Positions 5,261 through 11,821 of a stretch of 11,821 bases of DNA are shown piece after piece. Location of the stretch: the NCBI GenBank assembly GCA_002478955.1, contig DLKK01000029.1:1-11821 (forward strand), given 5' to 3'. Source of the DNA: Treponema sp. UBA7590. Lineage in GTDB: Bacteria; Spirochaetota; Spirochaetia; Treponematales; Treponemataceae. A model generated the notes under the pieces. It searched no databases. It was not told the origin of the DNA and saw only the letters and a program-made list of their open reading frames with translations. The translations under genes and the position numbers were made by a program. Position 1 is the first letter of the stretch; the number at the start of each line of letters is the position of its first letter.

Positions 5261-7719
5261 TTAAAGATAAAAGAAGATAATGCGTCGCAAATTTTCTCAA
5301 GATTCTCGTAAAGTTTTTTACACTGCGGAACATTCGCAAGGAAGATTGAACCATATCTTTTTTCGTAAATGCGCCTGTCCAGGACAACTACAGCTCCCCT
5401 GTCCGTGCTGCGACGCATAAGCCTGCCTATTCCCTGACGGAATTTTATAACTGCTTCCGGAACACTCAATTCCATAAAAGAATTTCCGCCTCTTTTCTGA
5501 ATCGATTCTGCGCGCGCAGTAAAAACCGGATCATTTGGAACTGTAAACGGCAGCTTCACGATTATCACCTGAGAAAGCGATTCGCCAGGAACATCCACGC
5601 CCTGCCAAAATGAATCCGTGGCAAACAGCACACTTTTTATGTCTTTCCTGAAATTTTCAAGAAGTCTTCCATTATCATCATCGCCTTGCTTGTAGATTGC
5701 ACCGCCAAAACCTTTCAAATGTCTTACGGCGGAATTATAGCAGCTTCTGAGCGATTCATACGAAGTAAAAAGCACAAGGGTTCTTCCGTCAGCGGCATTT
5801 ATAAGGCGGGAAACAGCAGCTTCTATCCAAGCCTGAAAATTTATTTCATCAGGAAACGGAGCATCCTTCGGAACTGCAAAAAGCATGTTTTTCTCATACG
5901 GAAAAGGAGATGGAAATTCCCCGAACGCAACTCTGTCTTTTTCCACAAAAGAAACTCCTGAACGCCGCATCCAATATCCAAAATCACGTCCGGTCTTCAG
6001 CGTTGCAGAAGTACAGATAACTGTTTCCATCGGCTCGTAGACGCCTTCATTCATCATCGGGGCAATATCAAGAGGAGTTTCATTCAAAATCACATAAGAA
6101 GAATTCATTTCGCTGCCGGCAAAATCCTTTGAAAGGTTTCTCTTTGTAATCCAAAAAACCTTGTCACGCTTTTCATCCCACACAGAAAAATCACGCAGAA
6201 CAACCGCAGAATCTTCCAGACGGCGCAAAAGAACTTTTGTCTCAAAATAAGCAGGAACTGTGCGGTCATCTTCACCCACGCCTTCCATGACATCGCGGCA
6301 AAGCCCCACAAAATCATCAATACTTTTTGCCAATGTTGAGCAAAGAGAAATCATCGCCCCAAAATTCCGGGCATTTCCATCAAAAAGTCTGAGCGTAAAA
6401 TCTTCAGAAAGAAGATCCAAAGCTGCCGTCTCAAGATTCAGAATGTCATTCCTTATTTTTTCAACTTTCTCGTAGGCAAATGCGGCTTTATCCTCATTGC
6501 TAGAAAGAATTGCGATTGTGCACAAATATCCAGCCTCAGAATTTTTTCTTTTACGGTAAAGCTGGTTCAGCTGCTTAAGCAATTTGAAACGGTTAAAACT
6601 TTCGCTGAAAAAACTTGTGGCGGCAGCTTCTATTCCATGGGCCTCGTCAAAAATAACATGCCTAAATGGCGGAAGAACAGCCACATCATCATACCCAGCT
6701 CCATGCATACGGGATTCAATATCAGCAAAAAGCAGATGATGGTTTACAACTATAATATTTGCGCCGGCAGCCTCTTTTCGCATTTTCATAACAAAACATT
6801 CTGAATGAAACGGACAACGCAGCCCCATGCACGCATCACTTTCTGAATTAATGCGCGTCCAGACTGAATCCGGAGGCAAAAAACTGATGTCGCTTTTGCT
6901 TCCTGTTGAAGTGGTTGAAATCCATTCTGAAAGTTTGTCAAAAATTTCCGTATCGTCGCCAAAAAGCTCGCGTTGCGCAGAAGCATCGGCAAAACGCCGG
7001 CGGCAAACAAAATTCTGACGACCTTTCATAAGAACAAACTTTATTTTTGAGCCGATTATTTTCTGGGCAGCAGGCAAATCTTTTTCACAAAGCTGCTGCT
7101 GCAAATTTATTGTTCCAGTTGAGATAACAATCCGTTCCTGATTTTTCAACGACCACAAAATAGCCGGAATAAGGTACGCATATGACTTTCCAACACCAGT
7201 TCCAGCCTCAAAAACTCCGATTGACTTTTTGTTGAATGCCTCTGCAATCTTTTTCAGAAGCTGAATTTGAACCGGCCGTTCCTCAAAATCCATTGAAGCT
7301 ACCGCAAGAGGTCCGCCATCAGAAATATAGTTTCCGGCCTCCTCAACATCGATATAAGAAATTGTTTTTTGAATAACCGGTTTTACAACAACATAAATCT
7401 CGGAACAGTCATTATTGATTATATAAAAACCTTGAGTATTCTCGGAAGCCACTGACGCAACATTTATATCAGCATCAGATGGAACAAGATTTCCAGACGG
7501 ATGATTGTGAATAAGCACGTGGCACTTTCTGGCCTCTGAGAAATTCACCGGCACAGAATGTGAATTGCCGTTTGCGGCGGCAAGAACAGAATCCACAACC
7601 CCATTTTCGTTTATTTTTCCGGCAAAAAAAACTTCATTTCCATCCGTTTTTTTTATGCAAGATTTTATCTGCGAAATTACATTTTCTGTAAAATAATCTT
7701 GAATATTCTTGTGTTCCAT
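5257..7719 (-). CDS. DinG-type iron-sulfur helicase with N-terminal RadC/JAMM domain
   Basis: This 820-residue protein joins two modules. Residues about 5-115 form a RadC-like JAB domain with a complete JAMM metal motif: E29 in NEVFF, H71 and H73 in HNHPSG, then S81 and D84. Residues about 143-820 are an XPD/DinG superfamily-2 helicase: Walker A EAGTGVGKS (171-179), motif Ia STGTINLQQQ, four cluster cysteines (C239, C297, C302, C308, the last three spaced as in E. coli DinG), DEAH (358-361), SATL (571-574), FWQGVDVPGE (704-713) and QGIGRLMRR (762-770). DinG unwinds 5'-to-3' on forked DNA, R-loops and similar structures. The role of the JAMM domain is unknown. The ATG has no Shine-Dalgarno and lies 10 bases after the tRNA-Glu terminator; an in-frame stop just upstream rules out a longer form. 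Confidence 0.93.
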   Translation of the reverse strand: MEHKNIQDYFTENVISQIKSCIKKTDGNEVFFAGKINENGVVDSVLAAANGNSHSVPVNFSEARKCHVLIHNHPSGNLVPSDADINVASVASENTQGFYIINNDCSEIYVVVKPVIQKTISYIDVEEAGNYISDGGPLAVASMDFEERPVQIQLLKKIAEAFNKKSIGVFEAGTGVGKSYAYLIPAILWSLKNQERIVISTGTINLQQQLCEKDLPAAQKIIGSKIKFVLMKGRQNFVCRRRFADASAQRELFGDDTEIFDKLSEWISTTSTGSKSDISFLPPDSVWTRINSESDACMGLRCPFHSECFVMKMRKEAAGANIIVVNHHLLFADIESRMHGAGYDDVAVLPPFRHVIFDEAHGIEAAATSFFSESFNRFKLLKQLNQLYRKRKNSEAGYLCTIAILSSNEDKAAFAYEKVEKIRNDILNLETAALDLLSEDFTLRLFDGNARNFGAMISLCSTLAKSIDDFVGLCRDVMEGVGEDDRTVPAYFETKVLLRRLEDSAVVLRDFSVWDEKRDKVFWITKRNLSKDFAGSEMNSSYVILNETPLDIAPMMNEGVYEPMETVICTSATLKTGRDFGYWMRRSGVSFVEKDRVAFGEFPSPFPYEKNMLFAVPKDAPFPDEINFQAWIEAAVSRLINAADGRTLVLFTSYESLRSCYNSAVRHLKGFGGAIYKQGDDDNGRLLENFRKDIKSVLFATDSFWQGVDVPGESLSQVIIVKLPFTVPNDPVFTARAESIQKRGGNSFMELSVPEAVIKFRQGIGRLMRRSTDRGAVVVLDRRIYEKRYGSIFLANVPQCKKLYENLEKICDALSSFIFN

Positions 7720-7729
7720 AATTTTTTAG

Positions 7730-7761
7730 AAAAAAAAAGCCGAACATTTTGTTCGGCTTTT
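7730..7761 (-). terminator. Intrinsic terminator of the tRNA-Glu transcript
   Basis: On the minus strand AAAAGCCGAAC (7761-7751) pairs perfectly with GTTCGGCTTTT (7745-7735) across a 5-base loop, and a 9-base T run ends at 7730. The stem begins only two bases after the tRNA, so it forms the immediate 3' trailer. Confidence 0.92.
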
Positions 7762-7763
7762 TA

Positions 7764-7835
7764 CATCTCCTAGCAGAATTGAACTGCTGTTGTCGGGATG
7801 AAAACCCGATGTCCTAACCACTAGACGAAGGAGAC
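7764..7835 (-). tRNA. tRNA-Glu (anticodon TTC)
   Basis: On the minus strand the gene folds as a full cloverleaf: acceptor strands GTCTCCT and AGGAGAT, a D arm with AGTGGTTAGG, anticodon stem TCGGG/CCCGA around loop TTTTCAT (anticodon TTC), a 4-base variable loop, and T stem AGCAG/CTGCT around TTCAATT. The discriminator base is G, as usual for tRNA-Glu. CCA is not encoded, so it must be added by the nucleotidyltransferase. The first acceptor pair is G-U (G1 with U72) instead of the usual G-C. The gene sits between a RelA-like gene and dinG with its own promoter and terminator. It decodes GAA and GAG and would also supply any pathway using charged tRNA-Glu. Confidence 0.96.
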
Positions 7836-7855
7836 ATAGTTCAAATTGTTTTTAG

Positions 7856-7884
7856 ATTCTATCAAAATCCTAGAATTATGTCAA
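7856..7884 (-). promoter_or_regulatory. Promoter of tRNA-Glu
   Basis: On the minus strand a perfect TTGACA (7884-7879) and TAGAAT (7861-7856) are 17 bases apart, with TG in extended -10 position. The start near 7849 leaves a 5' leader of about 14 bases before the mature tRNA, to be removed by RNase P. Confidence 0.85.
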
Positions 7885-7930
7885 ATGAAATTATGCATAA
7901 ATCTGGAAAATATTGTTTTTTGCAGAATTT

Positions 7931-9199
7931 TCACATATTCATGTCAAATTTTTCAATCAGTTTTTCATGCAAGGAATTCAAACCAGAATCCTCTAATCCC
8001 AGTTTTTCCGCCGCAACAACATCATTCATAGATTTTTCAAATTCGCCCACTTCAAAATAAGAGACCGCACGCCTATAAAATGCGTGACCCTGGATTCCAT
8101 TTATCTCAAGAGATGTTGTAAACCATCTGATAGCTTCGCCGTATTCTTTTTTTATGGAAAGAACAATCCCTACATAATATGCTGAACGGAAAGATTTGGG
8201 GTCAAAGTCAAAAGATTTCTTAAAATCAGAAAGCGCATTGTCAAAATCATTCTGGGCAAAATATGCCATTCCGCGATGCTTTAAAATCACAGAAAGCACA
8301 ATATTGTTCGGAGTCGGCTTAGAGTCAATAATCTGAGTATAAATAATTATAGCATTTTTTAAGTCGCCGGAATTATGCGCATGGATTGCCTGAAGAAGCA
8401 TATCATCAATTGTGCCGCGGACATAAGGGTTGATTCGTTCTAGACTTTTTTCCTTTCCAGAAGTTTTTTCGCCATCAACGGTTGTAAGATCATCTGCTTT
8501 CTCATAAAAAGACTGGCGACGCTGAACCATTTCATTCTGAAGTTTTTTCTGGTAATCGCGTATTTCCTGAAAAATAATGTCCGCAAGGCTTAACGAAGCA
8601 TTCATCGAGGCAAGCTTTCGCTTCAAAGGCATATCAAAAGGAGTGAATTCAGTCTTATAAATAAGTTCATGTTCAACCTCAGCCCATGCATCCTGAAGTA
8701 TCGTCCGGATTTGTATTTCGCACACAAGCTCCTGCGGAAACTGAACATCAGTTGGAAACGACTCCGGCTTGCATTCATCAGGAACCGCAACAAGGACGTG
8801 AACTGATTCATAGCCAAATTCTTTGTAGTTTTGCGACGCGCCTTTTATTTCAACTTCCCTAACCTGAAACAAAGATTTTATTTGCTCCTGGACATCCGTA
8901 ATATCTTCTAGAAAAGTACAGATAATGCGGATTCCCATCATATCGGTAAGGCAAACCAGTTTTTCAGATTCAACAGCCTCTTCCGGATGCTGGCGCAAAA
9001 CTTTTTTATAATATGAATCAAAGCTTTTTATTCTGGATTTGTATGTGGGCTGGGATGTAAGTTTTATGTTTACCTCCAGCCGCACTTTTATCTTTTCCAT
9101 TATAGCCTGAAAGACTGGTATATAACGTGAATATATTTCGTTTATTTTGTTTTTTGACGGGATTTTTTTGTACAGATTATCAGTTGTATTTTCGCTCAT
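7931..9199 (-). CDS. RelA/SpoT-type synthetase domain protein with C-terminal TPR repeats
   Basis: I place the start at 9199 (MSENTT), giving 422 residues; the longer frame would run into the flaA terminator. Residues about 25-185 are a RelA/SpoT nucleotidyltransferase domain: RIKS (56-59), DMMGIRI (86-92), GYESVH (129-134) with the base-stacking tyrosine, and EIQIRTILQDAWAEVEH (161-177). No hydrolase (HD) domain is present. A charged linker (about 215-260) leads to four tetratricopeptide repeats (about 265-405), which normally bind partner proteins. Such proteins usually make (p)ppGpp from ATP and GDP or GTP; some relatives are toxins that pyrophosphorylate tRNA or adenine nucleotides. Alarmone synthesis is the default reading. 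There is no Shine-Dalgarno, and the promoter predicts a leaderless message. Confidence 0.87.
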   Translation of the reverse strand: MSENTTDNLYKKIPSKNKINEIYSRYIPVFQAIMEKIKVRLEVNIKLTSQPTYKSRIKSFDSYYKKVLRQHPEEAVESEKLVCLTDMMGIRIICTFLEDITDVQEQIKSLFQVREVEIKGASQNYKEFGYESVHVLVAVPDECKPESFPTDVQFPQELVCEIQIRTILQDAWAEVEHELIYKTEFTPFDMPLKRKLASMNASLSLADIIFQEIRDYQKKLQNEMVQRRQSFYEKADDLTTVDGEKTSGKEKSLERINPYVRGTIDDMLLQAIHAHNSGDLKNAIIIYTQIIDSKPTPNNIVLSVILKHRGMAYFAQNDFDNALSDFKKSFDFDPKSFRSAYYVGIVLSIKKEYGEAIRWFTTSLEINGIQGHAFYRRAVSYFEVGEFEKSMNDVVAAEKLGLEDSGLNSLHEKLIEKFDMNM

Positions 9200-9205
9200 G
9201 CTTTT

Positions 9206-9234
9206 ATTGTAAAGCACAATGACGATTTTAACAA
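9206..9234 (-). promoter_or_regulatory. Promoter of the RelA/SpoT-TPR gene, apparently leaderless
   Basis: On the minus strand TTGTTA (9234-9229) and TACAAT (9211-9206) are 17 bases apart. Only six bases separate the -10 box from the ATG at 9199, so transcription should begin at or next to the start codon. The -35 box begins two bases past the T run of the flaA terminator. Confidence 0.65.
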
Positions 9235-9236
9235 AT

Positions 9237-9262
9237 AAAAAACCCCTCCATTTTTGGAGGGG
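9237..9262 (-). terminator. Intrinsic terminator of flaA
   Basis: CCCCTCCA (9262-9255 read on -) pairs perfectly with TGGAGGGG (9250-9243) across a 4-base loop. Six T follow on the minus strand (9242-9237). It lies 22 bases past the flaA stop. Confidence 0.93.
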
Positions 9263-9284
9263 CATATTCAGCATTTAGCCGAAA

Positions 9285-10376
9285 TTATTTAGCATCAGCA
9301 GAAGAACCTGTTCCTGTTGACTGAGCGTTAGAGTTTGAATCTTCGCTCAAGCTAGAAGAGAAACGATCTTCTGTAGCCTGTTTTGATTTTTCAAGGAAGC
9401 GATTAACCTGCTTGTTACCAAAACGAGACATTTCATCTGCCTGACGTGCAGATTCTTTCTTATTGATGATTCCCCAAAGATCTTCATCAGCGATGTCGCG
9501 GTCAGAAGTAAGAAGAGCTTTGTCATAAATGATAGAAACATCTTTGAAATATCCGATATAGTCGCCACCGATATGATTTGCATCGCGTGTAATCTGGAAA
9601 CCTGTGAACTTTACAAAAGGAAGTCCACGTGGATAGATTGGATATACACGGATTTCGCGGTTACGGATTTCTGTGATATACTGCGGATTGTTCCATGTCA
9701 ATTCACGCCAGCCGTCAAATCCTAAATAACCCATGAAATATCTGCGCTCAACGTTATCATTGTCCTTAAGAAGAACATAAAGTCCTTCTGGATAGTTCAT
9801 ACCCATTGTTGTAACTTTGATAGACTTGAGTGTTCCAACATTTTTTACAACACCAAAATCATCTTCAAAAAGTGTTTTTCCAGAAGCCTTTTCTTCATCT
9901 GTTGGTTCCTGGCGAACACCATTTTCATCAGCAGTAGAAAGTGGCTCATAAGCAGGAATCTCGAACGGCGGACGGATATATGCATAAGCATTTGAATTCC
10001 AGTCAGGGAAAACAATTCGTACACCCATAACTTCGCTACCAGCGAAAGGAACCTGAGCGCTATCCTTTACCGGAGCCGCAACTACTTTAGAAAGTCCAAG
10101 ACTCTGTACTGTGCGAGCTGAAGAATTCAAACTAACTTCCCATTCAGGAAGTGCAAGTGATGTTTTCATCAGACCCTTCTGATCTTCAGTAAATGTTGCA
10201 CCAGCAGAAGTAGAGAAATCCATTACTGTGCGGCTATTCTGTGTCGGGTTTCCATTTTCATCTGAGACACAGTCAGCTGACAACTTAGTAAAATCGATGA
10301 GAGTGCTTTCCTCTGCAAAAGCACTAGCACCTGCAAGCAGCATAGCAACTGCCAAAATTGAAAAAGTCCTCTTCAT
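9285..10376 (-). CDS. flaA: Flagellar filament outer-layer (sheath) protein FlaA
   Basis: FlaA coats the FlaB core of the periplasmic flagella of spirochaetes and affects filament stiffness and helicity. The 363-residue precursor has a signal peptide (residues 1-21, MKR then a hydrophobic core, cleavage predicted after AFA), so it is exported by Sec. The family pattern follows: an N-terminal LIDFTKL, a central VRIVFPDWNSNAYAYIRPPFEIPAYE segment (about 119-144), LKSIKVTTMGMNYPEGLYVLL, YFMGYLGFDGWRELTWNNP and a GDYIGYFKDVSIIYD block near 270-284. The last 25 residues are Ser/Asn-rich and probably flexible. AAGGAG lies 6 bases before the ATG. It has a clear promoter and strong terminator, as expected for an abundant protein. 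FlaA paralogues exist in treponemes, so the numbered subtype is uncertain. Confidence 0.95.
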   Translation of the reverse strand: MKRTFSILAVAMLLAGASAFAEESTLIDFTKLSADCVSDENGNPTQNSRTVMDFSTSAGATFTEDQKGLMKTSLALPEWEVSLNSSARTVQSLGLSKVVAAPVKDSAQVPFAGSEVMGVRIVFPDWNSNAYAYIRPPFEIPAYEPLSTADENGVRQEPTDEEKASGKTLFEDDFGVVKNVGTLKSIKVTTMGMNYPEGLYVLLKDNDNVERRYFMGYLGFDGWRELTWNNPQYITEIRNREIRVYPIYPRGLPFVKFTGFQITRDANHIGGDYIGYFKDVSIIYDKALLTSDRDIADEDLWGIINKKESARQADEMSRFGNKQVNRFLEKSKQATEDRFSSSLSEDSNSNAQSTGTGSSADAK

Positions 10377-10420
10377 AAGAAGCTCCTTTTAATAATTCGA
10401 TGTAGCCTTGTATAGACAAT

Positions 10421-10449
10421 ATTATCTTCCAAGAGATTCATTTTGTCAA
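10421..10449 (-). promoter_or_regulatory. Sigma-70-type promoter of flaA
   Basis: On the minus strand a perfect TTGACA (10449-10444) and GATAAT (10426-10421) are 17 bases apart. The start near 10414 gives a leader of about 38 bases ending in a strong AAGGAG. No sigma-28-like element (TAAA then GCCGATAA) is visible, fitting sigma-70 control of flaA as reported for other spirochaetes. Confidence 0.8.
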
Positions 10450-10487
10450 CGCAAAAAGCTAAATCAAATTATCTATTTTTTTATAAA

Positions 10488-10946
10488 TCAGTCACCGAAA
10501 GGAGTTGTTCCATCGATGAAAATTTCCACTTTCCGAATATTTGAGAAATTTCTTTTTATATTCATCTTAAAAAGATCAATCTGCGCCCTGAAATCTGTGT
10601 CAAAAGCATTTGCCTGAAGCAATTCCTTTGAAAGATTCACATACAATGTGTCATTTTTTCTTGAGCAGCTTAAAACTTTTGTCCCATTCTGGAAAATTCC
10701 TTTGCAATGCTCGGAAATCGGTCCAAGAAGGAGTTCGTTTATGTAATAATGATATTTTCCCTGAGGCGGATTCACCGGCTCATAACGTGTCTCAAGCCTG
10801 AATTTCTCTGAATCGGATGACTGAAAAACGAATGTTCTGCGGATTCCTGGAAATTTCACAATCCAGATCATAAGAGAAACAAAAAAATAAAGAAAAACAA
10901 ATACAAGAATAAAATATGAAGATTTTTCTAACTTTGGAATTTTCAT
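10488..10946 (-). CDS. GerMN-domain membrane-anchored protein
   Basis: The 152-residue protein has one N-terminal membrane helix (about 11-32) after a basic start, so the rest should face the periplasm. Residues about 65-145 fit the GerMN domain: a YYINELLLGP segment, a KVLSCSRKNDTLYVNLSKEL stretch, then KMNIKRNFSNIRKVEIFIDG. GerMN was named from spore germination protein GerM but also occurs in non-sporulating bacteria in envelope proteins, often beside amidases. The ATG overlaps the amidase stop as ATGA and has no good ribosome site, so translation is probably coupled to the amidase. A role with the amidase in wall remodelling is likely but inferred. No clear terminator separates it from flaA. 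I am confident of the topology, less so of the domain. Confidence 0.8.
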   Translation of the reverse strand: MKIPKLEKSSYFILVFVFLYFFVSLMIWIVKFPGIRRTFVFQSSDSEKFRLETRYEPVNPPQGKYHYYINELLLGPISEHCKGIFQNGTKVLSCSRKNDTLYVNLSKELLQANAFDTDFRAQIDLFKMNIKRNFSNIRKVEIFIDGTTPFGD

Positions 10947-11821
10947 TTTGTAGATATAAAACCTCTGGATCTTTCAAAGTGCGTAACAAATGCGCTTATT
11001 CCATTATAAATTCCTAACGCGGTTTTTTGCAAGTAAGGCTCGCTATTTAAATTCAGCGCCTCTTTCTCGTTTGTAACAAAACCTACTTCAATAAGAACGC
11101 TAGGCATATTCGCATTTCGGACCACAAACCATTCCTCGGCCTTTATTCCGCGGGCTTTAGAAAGATTTCCTATCTGCGCGCCGAGTCCGTCCATTATGAA
11201 TTTTGCAATAAGTATGCTTTCGGTTGTGTATTCTTCCTCCATCATTGAATTCAGAATCGGGAAGAGAGACTTGTCGCCTTCTGCGGCAGACTTGTCAATA
11301 ACTGTGCGCCTGTAACCAGGGGAAAGATACCAGACTTCATATCCGCTTGAAGATTTGTTCAGCGAGGCGTTCGCATGGATTGAAACGTAAAGAATCGCTT
11401 CTTTTGGCTCAAGCTTGACGCTGTTCGCAATATCAGTTCGTTCGCTTAGCTGCGGGAATGTGTCGCCGTAACGAGTCATTATAATCTGTTTTTCTGGGTA
11501 TGCCGCCTTCAGCTTTGAGTAAAGCATTTTTCCTATTGAAAGGACAACATCTTTTTCCTGGACTTTCACCGTTTTTCCATTTACTTTGAATGTGCCTGAA
11601 GCGCCCGGATCTTTTCCGCCATGCCCTGGATCTATCAGGATTGCACCGATTTTAAATCCGTCTGAGGAACTTGTTGACTTGAAATATTCTTCCGCGGACG
11701 AGATAAATCCATCCGTCACAAAAAGTTTTCCGTCTTTCAGGAGTGGAGCATCTGTGATTATCAGGGCAGAACTATCTAGCATGCAGAGCGGGTTTTCTGC
11801 CTGGAAAGAGATTTGGTGCCC
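10943..11821 (-). CDS. N-acetylmuramoyl-L-alanine amidase (Amidase_3), 5' end outside window
   Basis: The frame is open to the right edge (13 more codons upstream of the first visible ATG), so the gene is cut at its start; 292 residues are visible. The amidase cuts the bond between MurNAc and the stem peptide in peptidoglycan, using zinc. Counted from the ATG at 11782, the Amidase_3 pattern is complete: H54 in DPGHGGKDPGA, E76 in QEKDV, H136 in SIHANA and the catalytic E232 in IEVGFVTN. Before it lies a segment with LLKDGKLFVTDGFIS, perhaps the end of an AMIN or copper-amine-oxidase-like N-terminal domain; a signal peptide would be outside. It overlaps the GerMN gene by ATGA. In spirochaetes such enzymes may serve cell separation or flagellar assembly; which one applies here is not shown. 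Confidence 0.94.
   Translation of the reverse strand, partial: GHQISFQAENPLCMLDSSALIITDAPLLKDGKLFVTDGFISSAEEYFKSTSSSDGFKIGAILIDPGHGGKDPGASGTFKVNGKTVKVQEKDVVLSIGKMLYSKLKAAYPEKQIIMTRYGDTFPQLSERTDIANSVKLEPKEAILYVSIHANASLNKSSSGYEVWYLSPGYRRTVIDKSAAEGDKSLFPILNSMMEEEYTTESILIAKFIMDGLGAQIGNLSKARGIKAEEWFVVRNANMPSVLIEVGFVTNEKEALNLNSEPYLQKTALGIYNGISAFVTHFERSRGFISTK

Noticed and set aside
7942..7947. Second TTGACA on - near the end of the RelA-like gene
   Set aside because: No -10-like box lies 16-18 bases downstream; the tRNA promoter at 7856-7884 is far better.
7764..9199. Idea that the RelA-like protein and tRNA-Glu form a toxin-target unit
   Set aside because: Toxic synthetases can modify tRNA, but adjacency of a self-contained tRNA gene is common and no antitoxin-like gene is present.
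9200..9274. 25 extra N-terminal residues for the RelA/SpoT-TPR protein
   Set aside because: This part overlaps the flaA terminator and the gene's own promoter, and does not resemble the family.
1..11821. Mobile elements, CRISPR arrays, attachment sites or defence systems
   Set aside because: No transposase, integrase, inverted terminal repeats, spaced direct repeats or defence genes are visible; the region reads as core chromosome.

Overview
The window looks like a chromosomal housekeeping segment from a spirochaete of the genus Treponema. The base composition is AT-rich. The key marker is FlaA, the periplasmic flagellar sheath protein typical of spirochaetes. It lies next to an N-acetylmuramoyl-L-alanine amidase and a GerMN protein, and on the same strand as HU, Rho and L31. 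From memory, this order resembles the T. pallidum region around flaA, hup, rho and rpmE; I could not check that here. I see no insertion sequence, prophage, CRISPR array or other sign of recent transfer.

Layout by coordinate: the 3' end of a sodium-coupled (NSS family) transporter on + (1-414); rpmE (L31), rho, a bactofilin, an HU-type protein and rpsT (S20), all on - (576-4046); a 57-residue two-CxxC zinc-ribbon ORF on + (4204-4377), divergent from rpsT; then, all on -, plsC, a DinG-type helicase with an N-terminal RadC/JAMM domain, tRNA-Glu(TTC), a RelA/SpoT synthetase domain joined to four TPRs, flaA, a GerMN membrane protein, and an amidase running off the right edge. Minus-strand transcription runs right to left, from amidase to rpmE. 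No gene-free gap exceeds about 160 bases.

Genes group by function. Amidase and GerMN (stop and start overlap as ATGA) belong to the envelope, and flaA to motility. PlsC makes phosphatidic acid. The alarmone-synthetase homologue and DinG point to stress response and DNA repair. S20, HU, bactofilin, Rho and L31 serve translation, nucleoid, cytoskeleton and transcription termination. The intergenic gaps are unusually legible: I could assign nine sigma-70-like promoters and six intrinsic terminators by eye.

The most interesting points are the JAMM-DinG fusion, the alarmone-synthetase-TPR fusion with an apparently leaderless mRNA, a roughly 150-residue disordered extension on Rho, the small zinc-ribbon gene, two -35 boxes (TTGACA) that contain the TGA stop codon of the gene upstream, and TTG start codons for rpsT and probably plsC.
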